Positions 11,379 through 22,936 of a stretch of 64,000 nt of DNA are shown piece by piece. Location: assembly GCA_021307315.1 (NCBI GenBank), contig JAJSPD010000008.1:186001-250000 (forward strand). Reading direction: 5' to 3'. How positions within the stretch are numbered: the first letter of the stretch is position 1; each line of letters begins with the position of its first letter. Below the pieces are notes generated by a model that worked only from the letters and a program-made list of their open reading frames with translations, did no database searches and was not told where the DNA came from. Position numbers and translations under genes: made by a program. Source of the stretch: Bisporella sp. PMI_857 (lineage: Eukaryota; Ascomycota; Leotiomycetes; Helotiales; Helotiaceae).

Positions 11379-12213
11379 ATGGCCGAACTCCGCCAAAGAA
11401 AGGATCCTACAAAGCCAGACCCTGCTGATTCCGGAGCAAAGCCTGTTCCAGCAGAAAAGGCACTTACTCCAAATCAATTGGCAAAGGCGGAGGATAGCTC
11501 GTTCTCCCTCCTTGATGTCGCGCGTTTGATTGTCTTCATAATCCTCTCTTCTTCCCTTGTCAGCTATTTCGTGACGCGTGAGAGCTTTACCTGGAACCTT
11601 GACAGGCCGAAGTGGACGAGGCCCGACGTGATCAAGACCTGGATTGTATGTTAATAATTTACTGTCCCCGCATTCCGTTGTACATCCCTAAATGTATTAA
11701 CACTTGAACAGGCAGGGCCGAAACAGCTCACAGACGCTGATCTAGCAGCCTACGATGGCAGTGACCTCACCAAACCCATCTACCTCGCCATCAACGGCAC
11801 TATCTACGACGTCTCTGCGGGAGCGCGGCACTACGGACCTGGCGGGTCCTACCACTTCTTTGCCGGCTGTGACGCCTCGCGCGGATTCGTGACCTCGTGC
11901 TTCGACGAAGACCGCAATCCGGATCTCCGCGGCGTGGAGCTCATGTACATTCCCAAGGATGATCCGGAGGTGGATAGTCTATATACGACGGACAGCTGAA
12001 GGCGTTGAAGGAGCAGGAGAAGCGGAAGGCGAAGGAGCAGTCCATGCTGCGTTGAAGCATTGGGTGGATTTCTTTGCGAACAGTGGGAAGTACGCTAAGG
12101 TTGGAAACGGTGAAGAGGGAGCCCGGTGGGAGAAGAAAGGCCCAGTGCCGAAGTTGTGTAAGAAGGCGGAAGATGGCAGGCCGCAGAGAAGAAAGCCACC
12201 GCCAAAGGAATAG
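11379..12213 (+). CDS. membrane-anchored cytochrome b5-like heme/steroid-binding protein (MAPR/Dap1 type)
   Basis: Proteins of this group bind heme through a cytochrome b5-like fold and support cytochrome P450 enzymes in sterol synthesis; that role is inferred from the family. Exons 11379-11645 and 11712-12213 (intron 66 nt). A cytosolic N-terminal stretch (MAELRQRKDPTKPDP) precedes one membrane segment (LLDVARLIVFIILSSSLVSY). The b5-like domain follows: KQLTDADLAAYDGSD, IYLAINGTIYDVSAG, HYGPGGSYHFFAGCDASR, GFVTSCF. The tail holds a charged helix (LKALKEQEKRKAKEQ) and HWVDFFANSGKYAKVG. The frame breaks near 11985, 12045 and probably in a compensating pair near 12110 and 12128. Start chosen because it is the first ATG of the open frame and fits the family. 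Confidence 0.85.
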
Positions 12214-12682
12214 AGGGTTGATATGGAGTTTGGATATGGGCATGGCGGGAAAAGCTGGATAAGTAGGCACTGCTTTTACATTGGAATATTAAGAGGATTT
12301 ATCTATAGTCCGCTCAGAAATCTTGAGTATTCACTTCTGGATCCACAGGTTATCCCGTCTAGTAGTTTTACTCGGGCCGTGACTTGTTTATGATGGTATG
12401 GAATAGTTTTTCTCCATGTTACCACTAGAGGTTAATGATCAAGTGGTAATCCAAAAGAATTCTGCAAGGCAGAGAATTGCCACATTCCTTCTATGGATCT
12501 TCTCACCGGGCTACCAATCTGATAATTGTCCCGTATCGTCCTCCAGGGAGCCGTCAACTTCGACATATCTATGCTGAAATCTTCCATTACCCCTACAATT
12601 GCACGTCTGCTTAACATTTAGATCTGGAGAGGTCCCGCAATGTTATCGATGAACCACGTCGTTCTACATATCCGCCCATGAT
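12214..12682. other. intergenic or gene remnant
   Basis: A minus-strand open frame at 12432-12617 could be a tail of the broken 2EXR gene to its right, but I cannot join them. Otherwise nothing is recognisable. Confidence 0.35.
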
Positions 12683-13220
12683 CTATATCCCCCGAGCCAT
12701 CTCAACGCGCATAGAATTCCCTGTCAGCCTAGTATCGTCTATGGACATGAAATTTTGTTTGTCAAATGGCCGTGCTCGCCGATAGTGTCCTCCCGGCTTT
12801 CTGAAATGAATGCTCTGAAACTGTTCGAATAGTCCCTCGTCTATGTCAGACGCATCATAGTGGGAGTTGAGCAGTTCTTCCAGATGGCTATCATATGGCA
12901 ACGGAAACACCACTGTTCTTAATAGTATACTTAGAGCAAGGCGCTATAGCTCGTATCAAATAGTCGGATACATGAGCATCAAAACTAATGACCTGTTTTC
13001 ATGTCTTGCATGGCTACAGAAATGTCCCGTTGCAATATTGACCGACGGGAGCATTGCGAAGAGCCTGGGAGTGAGCGTTCTTCCATATGTAGCATCTTAT
13101 CTCTTGGGAGAGCTTGGAAAAGTACGTAAACTTGATTGAAGAGTATAGGGTATATCTTTTAGGCTTCTGAGCTTCAGCATTTTGGGCATGGCGATTATTG
13201 GAATATTGTCGCCTCCTCAT
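12683..13220 (-). pseudogene. broken 2EXR-domain gene
   Basis: The minus-strand segment 13220-13014 contains FTYFSKLSQEIRCYIWKNA, which fits the 2EXR motif (F..F..LP.ElR..IW) found at the start of a large, fast-evolving fungal family of unknown function. The segment 12913-12683 (LPYDSHLEELLNSHYD, then FQSIHFRKPGGHYRR) has composition typical of the later part of such proteins. The two are in different frames with stops between, and no clear intron joins them. It may be a decayed copy or an intact gene damaged by consensus errors, which are common in this window. Confidence 0.4.
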
Positions 13221-13891
13221 AGTTCTCCATAAGGTACCTAGTATCGCTCAAGGTTTCATCATACTAATCTCCTCCGACCTTCTCCCACTTCTTCTTCGCT
13301 TTGTGCAACATAACCTGCTGCATCATGTTACGGAAGAGATGACTATTGGTCGATGATCGTGTCGTTCCCCAATGAGTATATTTAGCAGAGTCAACTGCTG
13401 TCGAGTATGGACATTGTTGTCTAACAATAATAGTTTTCTTCGATAACGTTCTAGGACTTGTAAATAAAGAGCAGGTTGGAAAGGAGGCTTCATAATATAC
13501 ATTTATCTTGGAAACGCATCCTTCCGTATTTACATAGTTCGGGCAATCCTGCCGTTACCCACTTGCCTCTCTCCTCCTGGAATTCTTTATTGAATGGTTC
13601 ACTCTGCAGTGTACAAATGCGCGATCCAAAAGGAAGATTCAAAGAGTAATGTGTTGCATGAAAGTCTTACACTGAACACGTGATGACCTGTGCCTGGCGA
13701 GGTGAAGGTACAGTGGGGTTCCCAAACAATGGCCAACTTCCGCACTTCCATCACCATAACTTTCATATATCTTACTCTTGCCTGCTGATTGTATCGGGCC
13801 TTTCACGGACGCGCATTCCTCTAGCGGCACCATCAGGGGCTTAGGATTATTTGGGAGGTCAATTAAGAAGTCGCCCAGAAACAAAGTCGCT
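13221..13891. other. intergenic, no gene recognised
   Basis: An open frame runs into the EF-1alpha-like gene from 13778 but has no ATG before 13892. Nothing else is recognisable. Confidence 0.45.
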
Positions 13892-14677
13892 ATGGGGTCT
13901 CGTGAAAAGACAATCAAGGTTATAGGTCCCAACGGCGCGGGGAAAGCTACTACCATAGGCTGTATGCTTTTCAAAGTTAGTCTTAAATAGAGATGTGAGA
14001 CGCTATGCAATCTAACGGCGTTTATAGTATGGAGGTATTGACTTGTTAACGATGGAAAGATTCCAGCACAAGGGAATTACGACTTACGATGGAGCAACAA
14101 GAAATATGAAAAGCCTCAACATACAGCCAAGTTTTCATCTCCCTAGTTATCACGTGACAATATCAGGTAAGGGTCCTAAGGCTTTAAAGGCCAAGTGGTG
14201 ACGAAACAAGTAGATACGAGTGTCGGCGAAGCAGATTGTGCTATTCTTGTGCTCTCGGCAAATACTAAAGCAGAAGAGCAAGTTGTGAAGCAGGCCATTG
14301 GCGCCGCAAAACGGCTTATTATACTCGTAAATAAGATGTGCGTTGCGGCTAAAGGCATCTTCTGAATCCGCTTATCAATCAATAGGGATGTAATCAATTG
14401 GTCAGAGGAGCAGTTTCAAGGAATCGAGGAGGAGGTTAAAAAGTTCGCAGTCAAGTATATGGCCGCAGCGGCTTCACAAGCGTTAGTTCTGACTCCTTTG
14501 TAGTATCCCCATCATCCCAATCTCAGCACTGCATGGAGACAATGTAGTCGAAAAGTCATCGAGAAGTCCCTGGTTCAAAGGGTGGAATAATGGAAATCAA
14601 AGTGGTGTGACTCTCCTAGAGGCTCTCGAGGTGTCGCTTCAGATTTGATCCTGGAGTGGCTCAAGCCACACATCTAG
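13892..14677 (+). CDS. diverged EF-1alpha-like GTPase, G domain only
   Basis: Three exons (13892-13975, 14028-14337, 14386 to about 14677) track the first domain of elongation factor 1A. MGSREKTI matches its MGKEKTHINV start. The P-loop is GPNGAGKA where EF-1A has GHVDSGKS. Then come KYGGIDLLTMERFQ, KGITTYDGATRNMKSL, YHVTIS, GEADCAILVLSA, a full NKMD base-recognition motif formed exactly across intron 2, NWSEEQF, IPIIPISALHGDN, SPWFKGWNNG and TLLEALE. The G3 motif DAPGH is gone and the P-loop lacks its Ser/Thr. The two tRNA-binding beta-barrel domains are absent, so it cannot act as a normal elongation factor. Introns of 52 and 48 nt have good splice sites. The frame needs one base near 14183 and one or two near 14500. 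It lies tail to tail with the NLR gene. Function unknown; a decaying copy is the main alternative. Confidence 0.7.
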
Positions 14678-14736
14678 CTGGAAATTCGGCCTATACGTAG
14701 ATACAGTAGTCTCAAAAAGTCTAGTGAGTCCATTTG

Positions 14737-17700
14737 CTAGACCCGTTGCAATAATCTGACAACCTCTGGGTGTGGTGCCGCGTATGATAAAGCGGTTTGC
14801 CCATGATTATCTTTACTTTGGATATCGATTCCAGTGGTGTCCAGTAACAGTTTCACAACATCCACATAACCATAGCCTGCAGCAAACGAGAGAGCAGACC
14901 GTCCACTCGCGTCTCTCTTATTCACATTGACGATACCTGAATCAAGTAGTACTTGCACAGTCTTAGGCGCTTGACTAAAGAGGGCCCATGCTAATGGTGT
15001 CCAACCATCCACATCTGCTTCATCAACACCTTTGCGATCATGCCTAATCAGATACTCAACGATCTTGTGATGACCTCCCGAACATGCCCACGAGAGTGCA
15101 TTTCGCCCGTCCTTATCTCTTCTAGATAGGTCGATGCGTTGGCTGCGCCGTAAGAGGATCGTCGTTTCTAAATGACCATTTCCCGCCGCCCAAGATAACG
15201 CAGTTCGTCCATTCTTGTCCGTTTCGTATGCCTTTAGATTTTTTAGACCCACGAGATACTCTACGAGCTCAAGTTTTCCTGCTGATGCAGCCCAGGAGAG
15301 AACATTTCGACCTGATCTATCAACATGGCATATAGAGATGCGGTTATCCGTGACAAGTAGCCTGAGCACTTCTAAATGCTTGCCACTTACTGACCAGAAC
15401 GGAGGCGTCCAATGGTTGAAATCTGCCACGTCAGGCAAAACTTGACGGTGTCGGAGGAGCTGCTCTACGATTTCTATATAGCCATTCCCAGCAGCAATGG
15501 AAAGAGGTGTTCGGCCGCCCGGCGCAGCATAGTTAACACGGTATTCGTTGTAGTCAGGGATGAAACCATCATCCTCCAAGAGAATCTTAACCACATGAAG
15601 GCGGTTGAAAGAGACCGCAGCGATAAAGGCACTTTGGCCATCAATAACCTTGACATCTGGGCTGATATTCTCCCCAAGGAGTAGCTCCACTGCGTTATTA
15701 TGTCCCATCCTTGATGCCCAGTACAAACTGAATACCCCTATATCTAAATCAATGGGATATCTTTTATGCAAAAGGGATTTCAAAGACGTCAGATGGCCGA
15801 AATAGCTTGCCGTTACCATTGGGTCGAAGTCTCGAGGGTATGGCAGGTTGATCTCTGCGTGAAACCAGTAATATCGCAGCCAATTAAGTCCCTGTAGACT
15901 GCGGCCGTCAGACAACAAGACTGCCGAACTTTGGAGCTCGGATGCGCTAATTGGTGCGGCTAATGAAAAGTGTTCTGCCCAATATCTTGCGGCGTAGTCA
16001 AAAAATATATATTTAGTTTCAATGAATGCACAAGCTTCTGCTTCGAGTACTGTAGAGTCCTTGAACAAGTTGTCCCCTTCCAAATCAAATGGGTCCCAGA
16101 TATATTCTGCGTCGTCGACTTTGGGGGAGACTGCAATGGAGGAAATTGGGAACTATCGTTATATGATTGATCAGCTGAAAAGAGATCCTGTTTAAAGTCA
16201 TCAAGCCGCAAATATAAAATACAGATTTCAGCTAAGAGTAAGCTTGCTTTTTTCAGGTCAACACCATATATCGCCGAAAGTGGGTTCTCGGTTTGATGGG
16301 CAAGGGTTTGAAGGAACTCTTTGAGGGACTGATGAACCAGATAGATTCGATTGTCCCATATTCTTACTAGTGGTCCTAAAACGCCTTCAATCGTCGCCTG
16401 GATGTTCGGCTGCATATCCTCCTCGACAGTGGCCAGAGTAGTGTGATCACTCTTCACTGCGATTAGAATCCGCATCTCTTCTAGAGTTAAGGGCCGTGAA
16501 CTTCCGACAAGGAAATGCAGTAGCTTAGCTGCGAGCGACTGGTATTCTATTGGGATTCTTCGAAGGAAACTCTCATATGTAGCTGTGAGAGTCTTTGGTA
16601 ACTCGTCGACGATGCGCCTGAAATCCTTCTGCGATGCTAGAAAACTCTTCTCGAGGAGATGAAGCACAAGAGTGACCCATAGAAAGGTACGATCTGCTTT
16701 AGAATATAACGCGTTCTCGAGGTAGGTTCTTGCTTCAGGTTTGCAGTGAGTTCGTTGGACAATGCCGTCAATCTTTGTCCGTATCACTAAGCTTAAATCG
16801 CGTTCGACATAGTCCTGAGAGGGATCAATTTGGAGGAGATTTGTGTCATGCTGATCGTTTAGCAAAGGGCGGCTTGTGACAAAGAACTTGATATAAGGAG
16901 TGTGTGAGCCAGTTGAGCTTGATCGACTGATGAGTGCCATTATATGCCTTAAAAACCTTTCTCTTGTTGTCTCTTCACACTCATCAATAGCGTCGATGAT
17001 AACACTAATAGGACCTGTCCGCTTGTCGCTGACAATAGCGACGAAGATTCTCCATAACTCATTGAAATCCTGGTCAAAATGTGGGCCATAGATGTCATAC
17101 GCATCCTTGACATACTTAATCAGTAATCGACGTCGCACTAAGAGCTGATGAATAAGGCTCCTCAGAATCGTCAAGCCATCCCTCTGCGTGTCAATTTTCT
17201 CATCGCAAAAAAAGTAACATAGTGTTGTGCGGGAGCTCGGGGAGAGCTCTCCTCTACTAAGATGCTCCAAGAGATATGCTGACAGTATCTTTCCACTTCC
17301 AGGGTATCCAATTATCCAAAGTATGCATGTTTCTCTTTTCGAACTCCAGTCGCGATATTGCGAATGAGATAAAATCCATTGGCAAGTCCCCTCTACACGG
17401 ATAGGAAGTGAGGACATGTATTCAGCCGCATTCGCCGTATGCTGAGTCAAGAGCGCGACGCACTTCCTCTCTACATCATTCAAGGCTTGCGTCTTACTCA
17501 GCTATGTAGTTCTATAATCAGGAACTTAAGAGCTACATACAGTATGGTGTAGAGGCTGTTGTCTGAATCGAGGGTTCTTTTTTACTACTGGAAAGTGCTC
17601 TCTCCTGCTCCAGAACAGCCTGTTCTATCTTCTTCTGCAAACCTGATAGAAGGATCTGAATCTCTCCCAGAATTTGCTGATAACCCTCATCGTCTCTGCC

Positions 17701-18772
17701 TGGAAATCGGCACATTGACATATGATCTGCGTTAATGATTTGAGTTGGCTCTGTGGCGATTAAGGAAGAAAAAGGTTCCACGACCTAGAAGGAGGAATGA
17801 GATTTCAGCAATAAGCCACGAGGTTTATCAGGAGATTATTACCCTTTCATTCAGCTTTAAATAGCTCACGCCGACAACACCCTTGGCTTCCTGGAAGGTC
17901 AATACTTTGAAATGCCGGTCCTTTTGCAGGTAAAGATTCATAAAGAGCTCATGGATAAGCTCGAGTTCGGTGCTGTCAACCTGGAGTGCTCGTATATTCT
18001 GATCTGTTGTATCAAATCCTGAAACAGAAACAACCTTTCTCACAACTTCAGCGAGGCCAGCTTTATTACTGCCCCGGTGAGGTGTCCCGAGAAAAAGTAC
18101 TGCCTCCATGGATGTGTAGATGTCCAGTATCGTGGGGTCTGTATCACTTGCAGCGCGACGAAGCACCTGGCAGAAACGTGAGTTTGACAAAGTTGCCTAG
18201 TGGTCACCTCTCTGGAATACTCACATCCTTTACAATTATACCTTGCTCTTGTCAGCTGCAACCTTTTCTTATGGAAGAGAACTTACCACCAAGAGAATGT
18301 GCCACAAAAATAATGCTTCTGGATTGCTATTGCGGCTTTAGTAAGAAAAGCAAAGGGAACTTGAGGGACTGACGCAATTCAACCGAGATCTCCTTAGCGC
18401 GGATAGAAGATTTTTGGCATGTGCGGTGATATTACTCTGGTTTGAGGACCCATTGAAAAAATGTGAGACTTTTGAATCATAGCCCCATGTGAGAATCCTC
18501 GCGTTCGCACAATCCTTGGCAAGGAAATCAAGTGGCCAAAACACTTCATCCGTCCTGCGCTTATGTGTTTTCTTCGATCCATCTTTATGTTTCCGCGAGA
18601 AGAAATTTTTAAACGCGCGATGCGGCGAGCCAGCGGTTTCCCTCGAATGTCCTGGTTCCGTAACAGAGCTCCTTTGGCAAGTCCAAGTATCCCGTGGGTG
18701 GCCTTGTAATCCATGAATAAAGATGATACTATAAGATAGATTAGATAGTGGATCTGGCTCCAGCAAAGGCAA
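14737..18772 (-). CDS. NLR-like receptor: alpha/beta hydrolase - NACHT - ankyrin repeats
   Basis: A fungal NOD-like receptor of the kind linked to non-self recognition and heterokaryon incompatibility. Exons: 18772-18384, 18326-18287, 18241-18225, 18166-17843, 17784-17541 and 17485-14737, about 1,255 residues. The N-terminus is a lipase-like alpha/beta hydrolase (IIFIHGLQGHPRDTWT, TWGYDSKV, nucleophile motif AHSLGG formed across intron 2, LFLGTPHRGS). Around residue 398 the NACHT domain starts: P-loop GYPGSGKILSA, Walker B ISVIIDAIDECEE, sensor KFFVTSRP, then winged-helix-like sequence (RPLTLEEMRILIAV). From about residue 880 run roughly ten ankyrin repeats (GRTALSWAAGNGHLE and similar). The P-loop lacks the Ser/Thr after the lysine. 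One base is missing near 16140, joining SSQFP to SPKVDDAEYIWDP, and one near 18312. No ATG opens the first exon in frame, so the true start lies at or upstream of 18772. Confidence 0.88.
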
Positions 18773-19622
18773 AGTTACTCTGCAACGACATATTCCGGGT
18801 CGTGGAGTACCGATAATCCAGTCGCGTTAATTCTGGGCTGTTGAAGCGACAGTGAAGCTTCGTGTTCCTGATTCTGCGTGAGCGTTTCTTTTCGCATAGT
18901 TCACGTGCGTCTTGAGCATACCATGTTGGATTGTTTGTACGCAACATGCGTTCAACATAATGAGAGGAGATGCAACAGAAAGAATGGGCGAGTGGCCCAG
19001 ATAGCCTCGCATCTTGCGAGCCGTTGCGGGGGAATTTGGGGGCCAACAAAACATTATCCACTGTAAGAACATGTCCTGTACTCTCATAGAAGTACCAACA
19101 GCACTACCATTAGGAAAAGGGTCCGATGAAGACTAACCCAAACGGGTTACTACCAAGTGGGTAGCGTTTTCGCAAGGCGTTTTTGCAGACGCGGATGCAG
19201 GTGCGTCGAACCGGGCCGCCGCCTTGCTTGTTAACCAAGCCTATCTCATCACGTGAACTACTTCTTAGTCTTAAATACATGGAAGCCTATTTGAGGAAAT
19301 AAGTAATAATCATCATCCTGTTCGATTATCATATAGTTCAAATGCATCTAATGATTGTGGTTGCAGGAAGTTACTTATTTATCACTGCATAATGAAGAGT
19401 GAACCATTTCTACCATTTGATTACAATGTGCCCGGGAGCTGCCCCGACGTCATCAACGCCGTGTGTCTCGTTTGCATCGTCATTGCCCACGTTTGGCCTC
19501 ACTAACTAAGAGAGCTATTAAGTAATCTACCACTTCTCCATCGCAATCCCTCCACGAAATTCTCCCTTTACACATACATCCACGAGTATCTTCACATCAG
19601 TAGAAGAACAATCGACGTCAAG
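18773..19622. other. 5' region of the NLR gene and intergenic
   Basis: The missing start of the NLR gene probably lies at the left end; an ATG in another frame near 18795 could be it if a base is missing. Other minus-strand open frames to 19087 show no domain. The rest looks intergenic. Confidence 0.4.
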
Positions 19623-20178
19623 ATGTAGTAAGCACTCTCAATGTACGTCCCCTTCAATATGTACGAAACCGACTGTTTTCTTCAGCATTCCAGACGGCCA
19701 AAAATCCTGGCAGCAGGACTGGTAATCAGCACCTCCATCAAGCGTTCGTATACCCCGTCCCCGCTTCCATCTTTCTAAACAACCGCACAGCCGGCAAAAC
19801 CATCGTATCAGGCAAAGTCCTCGACTACGCCGTCCCACATTGTCTCGATGACGACGGAAACATGCGGTGTACCAAACCCTTCCCCGTGAAGTCGGACGCG
19901 TGCTACCGCATAGAGTGGAAGTCTGGGGGATTACTCTCGCACACCACGGTGGAGGTACACGGTGGAGGTACGCGATGCAGGGAGCAATGAGATAGTATTC
20001 TATCGGGATACGGATGGAGAGTGGGAGCCCGTGAAGGGTGAGCTTGTTTATCTGGACTTCAAACCTAAGGTGCGGAAGACGGTAAGTTATGCCGTGGTAA
20101 GAGTTGTAAGTGGGATGCTGATGTTAGAAGGGTAATGACACAGTGGAGTACACGGTTAAGACTTGTGACAAGAATTAG
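19623..20178 (+). CDS. hypothetical protein
   Basis: I do not recognise the family. Exon 1 may be only five bases (ATGTA, 19623-19627) before an intron to 19685. The main exon contains AFVYPVPASIFLNNRTAGKT, VSGKVLDYAVPHCLDDDG, RCTKPFPVKSDACYRIEW and, after a frame change, GSNEIVFYRDTDGEWEP and GELVYLDFKPKVRKT. A last intron from GTAAGT at about 20081 joins KGNDTVEYTVKTCDKN and a stop at 20176-20178. A 13-bp exact tandem duplication at 19946-19971 causes the internal frame change; removing one copy restores TTVEVRDAGSNE. A second break lies near 19720. No signal peptide or membrane segment is visible. The start is the least certain part. Confidence 0.5.
19946..19971. repeat. 13-bp exact tandem duplication inside a coding exon
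   Basis: The unit acggtggaggtac occurs twice back to back. Thirteen is not a multiple of three, so the extra copy shifts the frame of the surrounding gene. It is either a real replication-slippage mutation or an assembly artefact. Confidence 0.85.
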
Positions 20179-20698
20179 AGGCATGGGTGCATAGGGAATG
20201 GAATTCATGGCTGGCGTTGCGGCTTCAGCTACATGTACTATAAGTTGCTGGAACCATACAGCTATTGACTGTACTATCGATTGGCATGTTTTTGGTTTTT
20301 GGTTTATGATTCAATTTATTTTGCTGTTTGGTTACTTTGACTTGCCACATCTAATACTGATAAAGAATACTACTCACCGCATCCTATGATCTAAGGCTGC
20401 CACAATAACTCCAGAACCAGAGGCTGCATTGCTGAATCTGACAGACTTCTCATTCCTTGAACATTCGCCTAAGAATTATTACCAGGCCAGACGTAATTGT
20501 GCTGGTAATTTGACAAGGAGGGTTAGGCTTCCGGTTAATTGGCACTATAAAGCCCTGAAGGACGCTTTATTGATGATGTAATGCATTAATTACAGCTCAT
20601 AGAGAGATAGGGGTCGAGATTGTTAAGCGAGAAAACTATGGATCACCCCGTTCACCTAAACGCCATTCCGTCTACATCAAAATGGCCACCCAAAACAA
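20179..20698. other. intergenic between converging genes
   Basis: 3' flanks of the hypothetical gene (left) and of the membrane protein gene (right). Nothing else recognised. Confidence 0.5.
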
Positions 20699-22936
20699 TC
20701 AAACGTATAGCCGCCCTCTTTCCAGGCGCCGTACTCCTTCCTCCCTTCCCAGGCCAATCTTGCCAACCCCAACAGCAGCACCAACGCCAACCAACCATCC
20801 ACTCCTCACTACACCGGTTTCCCCTAGTTTAACTCTCATGCTTTTTAGCCTCCTACTTCTTTCCAGAGCGCTGATGCCCGCACCTCCGACTGGCACTTCG
20901 ATTTCAGGGCTTTCTCTCAGAAGTGAGGATACAAATCCGAGATAGTCCGGCGCGAGAATTTGCCTGCGTATGATAAGGGAGGCGAGAGCTGCGAAAAAGA
21001 GGATAATGGAGGACAGAAGCAGGATGGATAGCCATGGCCAATGGACCACGAATTTATCTCGTAAAGTCGTGGTCCGCGCGGTGGTTGTGAGTATTCCGCT
21101 AGAAGTAGATGAGGAAAATCCTTGGCTGCTTTGAAGGACCGCGTTAATCACACTGCTTAATCGGTTACCGAAATCGATTAGAGAGGTATTGAGTAGCCGG
21201 GACTCTTGGTTTTGTAAGAATGGGGTATTGCAGTTCGGATGAATGTGTTGTTGAGTGGGTTGGATAGGTAATTTTGAAGCATGTCCACGCTGCCTCGACT
21301 TTTCGTACCTAGATGTGGTGTGTTGTTCCCAAGGACAGTGGATACGGCAAGGAATAGGTCGCGAAAACCAAGAAGTGTGAGTTCTCCGCTGGGGTGGTCC
21401 TCCTTTGATTCTCGTATCTTCGTGACTCGGCATTTTGAGTTCAGACAAGATACTTCTGACTCGACATAAACTTGTGCTGGTGTACAATAAATGCTTGTGA
21501 CATTTTGTAAACCTGTGAAGTCTTCATAAAGTAGTAATCCGTTATATGATTTTGAGCGTTGAATCTTGTCAGCTATGGCATCCAGACTCGGTGTTGAGTT
21601 TTGCGAGGGAGAAAGAAGAGATGTGGTGTCAAGGCCTAGGTAGCCCAGAGCCCATGAAGTGGTGGCCGTAACAGTCGAGGTGGTAAAAAAAGGACCTGAC
21701 GGAGAGAGTAGACCGGGATTGGAGAACGTATTACCCTTGCGTGTTACATTGCTAGTGAGATCGTGACAGAAAAGTTGTATATATGAGCTTTTCAGAGGCA
21801 ATGTCGTAATATTTACGTCTGGGAGGAAGATAGGTATACCAAAGAGAGAAGAATATTGGAAATTGCCTTCATTGACGGGAAGCCAACCTTCAGAATCTTC
21901 TGAGGTGAAATTGCTCAGGGAAGAGAGCAGTGGAACCTTGGCGTTGCCCCATAAATCAGAACTGTCGTTCTTGGCTGCTGGTGATGAGAGGATGCTGGTA
22001 GCGAAGGAGCTTATGAATGCAGGAAACCAGCTCCCTGCATCAATTGAAGCAGGCTGTTGTGCGTTGAAATATGGGATAACTGTGACTCCACTTTCATGAA
22101 CCAGGTCCACTGACAAGGAACGAAGCATGGCCTGGCTTCCGAAGGGCGAGAGAAGCCACACAATGATGAGGCAGATAGCGAGAGGTTTGAGCGGCCCTAG
22201 AAGAGCCTGTGTTTTCATGGTCGAGAAGAAGGATTGCGATCCATCAACCCTTCGAGAAGCACGAGGTTGGCTCCATGTTCCAGCTTGTACGAAGCAATCT
22301 TCACAGCGAGGCGACCAATAATGAGAGAGAAAACAAGGGGAAACAGTGTTGCTGCCTTGGTAGAGTCAGTATACAGGCTGAAATACAAAGAGAGATAACA
22401 TACAGTCCAGGTAGTTTGTCTGAACCATGTTTCCTGATTTCCTTCGGGTTTATTCCCGTCAAACCTAATCTAAAGAGTTTCCAAGTCAGTTGGTACATTC
22501 AAGGCACTCATATGTACTCTTTTTTTTCGCCATAACATTTCAGATTCTACATAATCACAGAAGCCAAGGCAAAAAATACCAAAGGTACCATCACAAGCAC
22601 TATATCGGCTGTAAAGTCTTTGAGTCTCTTTCCTCGTTCACTCTTCAACATCACAGGCTCGTCACTCCAATTTGGGAATCTAGTGCCGCGGATATATTCG
22701 TCTCCAAATGTGAAACGAGCAGTCGTTGAATACTCAAATAACTTTGTGCTCTCCGGCAACAGCTGTCTGCTCTCTGAAAGCTGTCTTCCATGCTGACCAG
22801 GATGTGGTATCTCTGGCGACCTCAAATCGTCATCTTGACTGCCCCTACCAACCTGAGGATGGGGCAGGGTCAATCGACAAGAACGAGAATCCTCCCAAGT
22901 CGTTTTCAATCTCGAATTGACCATCACGTGACCCAT
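20699..22936 (-). CDS. multi-pass membrane protein of a large fungus-specific family
   Basis: Function unknown; the family is widespread in Pezizomycotina. Exons 22936-22551, 22464-22404 and 22355-20699 give about 701 residues. Order: a cytosolic N-terminus (residues 1-100), membrane segment 1 (ADIVLVMVPLVFFALASVIM), a short loop ending in TTWTAATLFPLVFSLIIGR, which starts segment 2, the characteristic IASYKLEHGANLVLLEGLM, segment 3 (LKPLAICLIIVWLLSPFG, followed by SQAMLRSL), a large N-glycosylation-rich extracellular domain (many NxS/T sites), a last segment (WLSILLLSSIILFFAALASL) and a cytosolic tail. Intron phases agree with the ATG at 22936; the ATG at 22924 is an alternative. One base is missing near 22222 (NPSFSTMKTQ is expected) and one near 21237 (NNTFIR to NCNTPF). 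Confidence 0.8.

Noticed and set aside
13778..13891. N-terminal extension of the EF-1A-like protein
   Set aside because: The frame is open but has no ATG, and homology to EF-1A starts exactly at the ATG at 13892.
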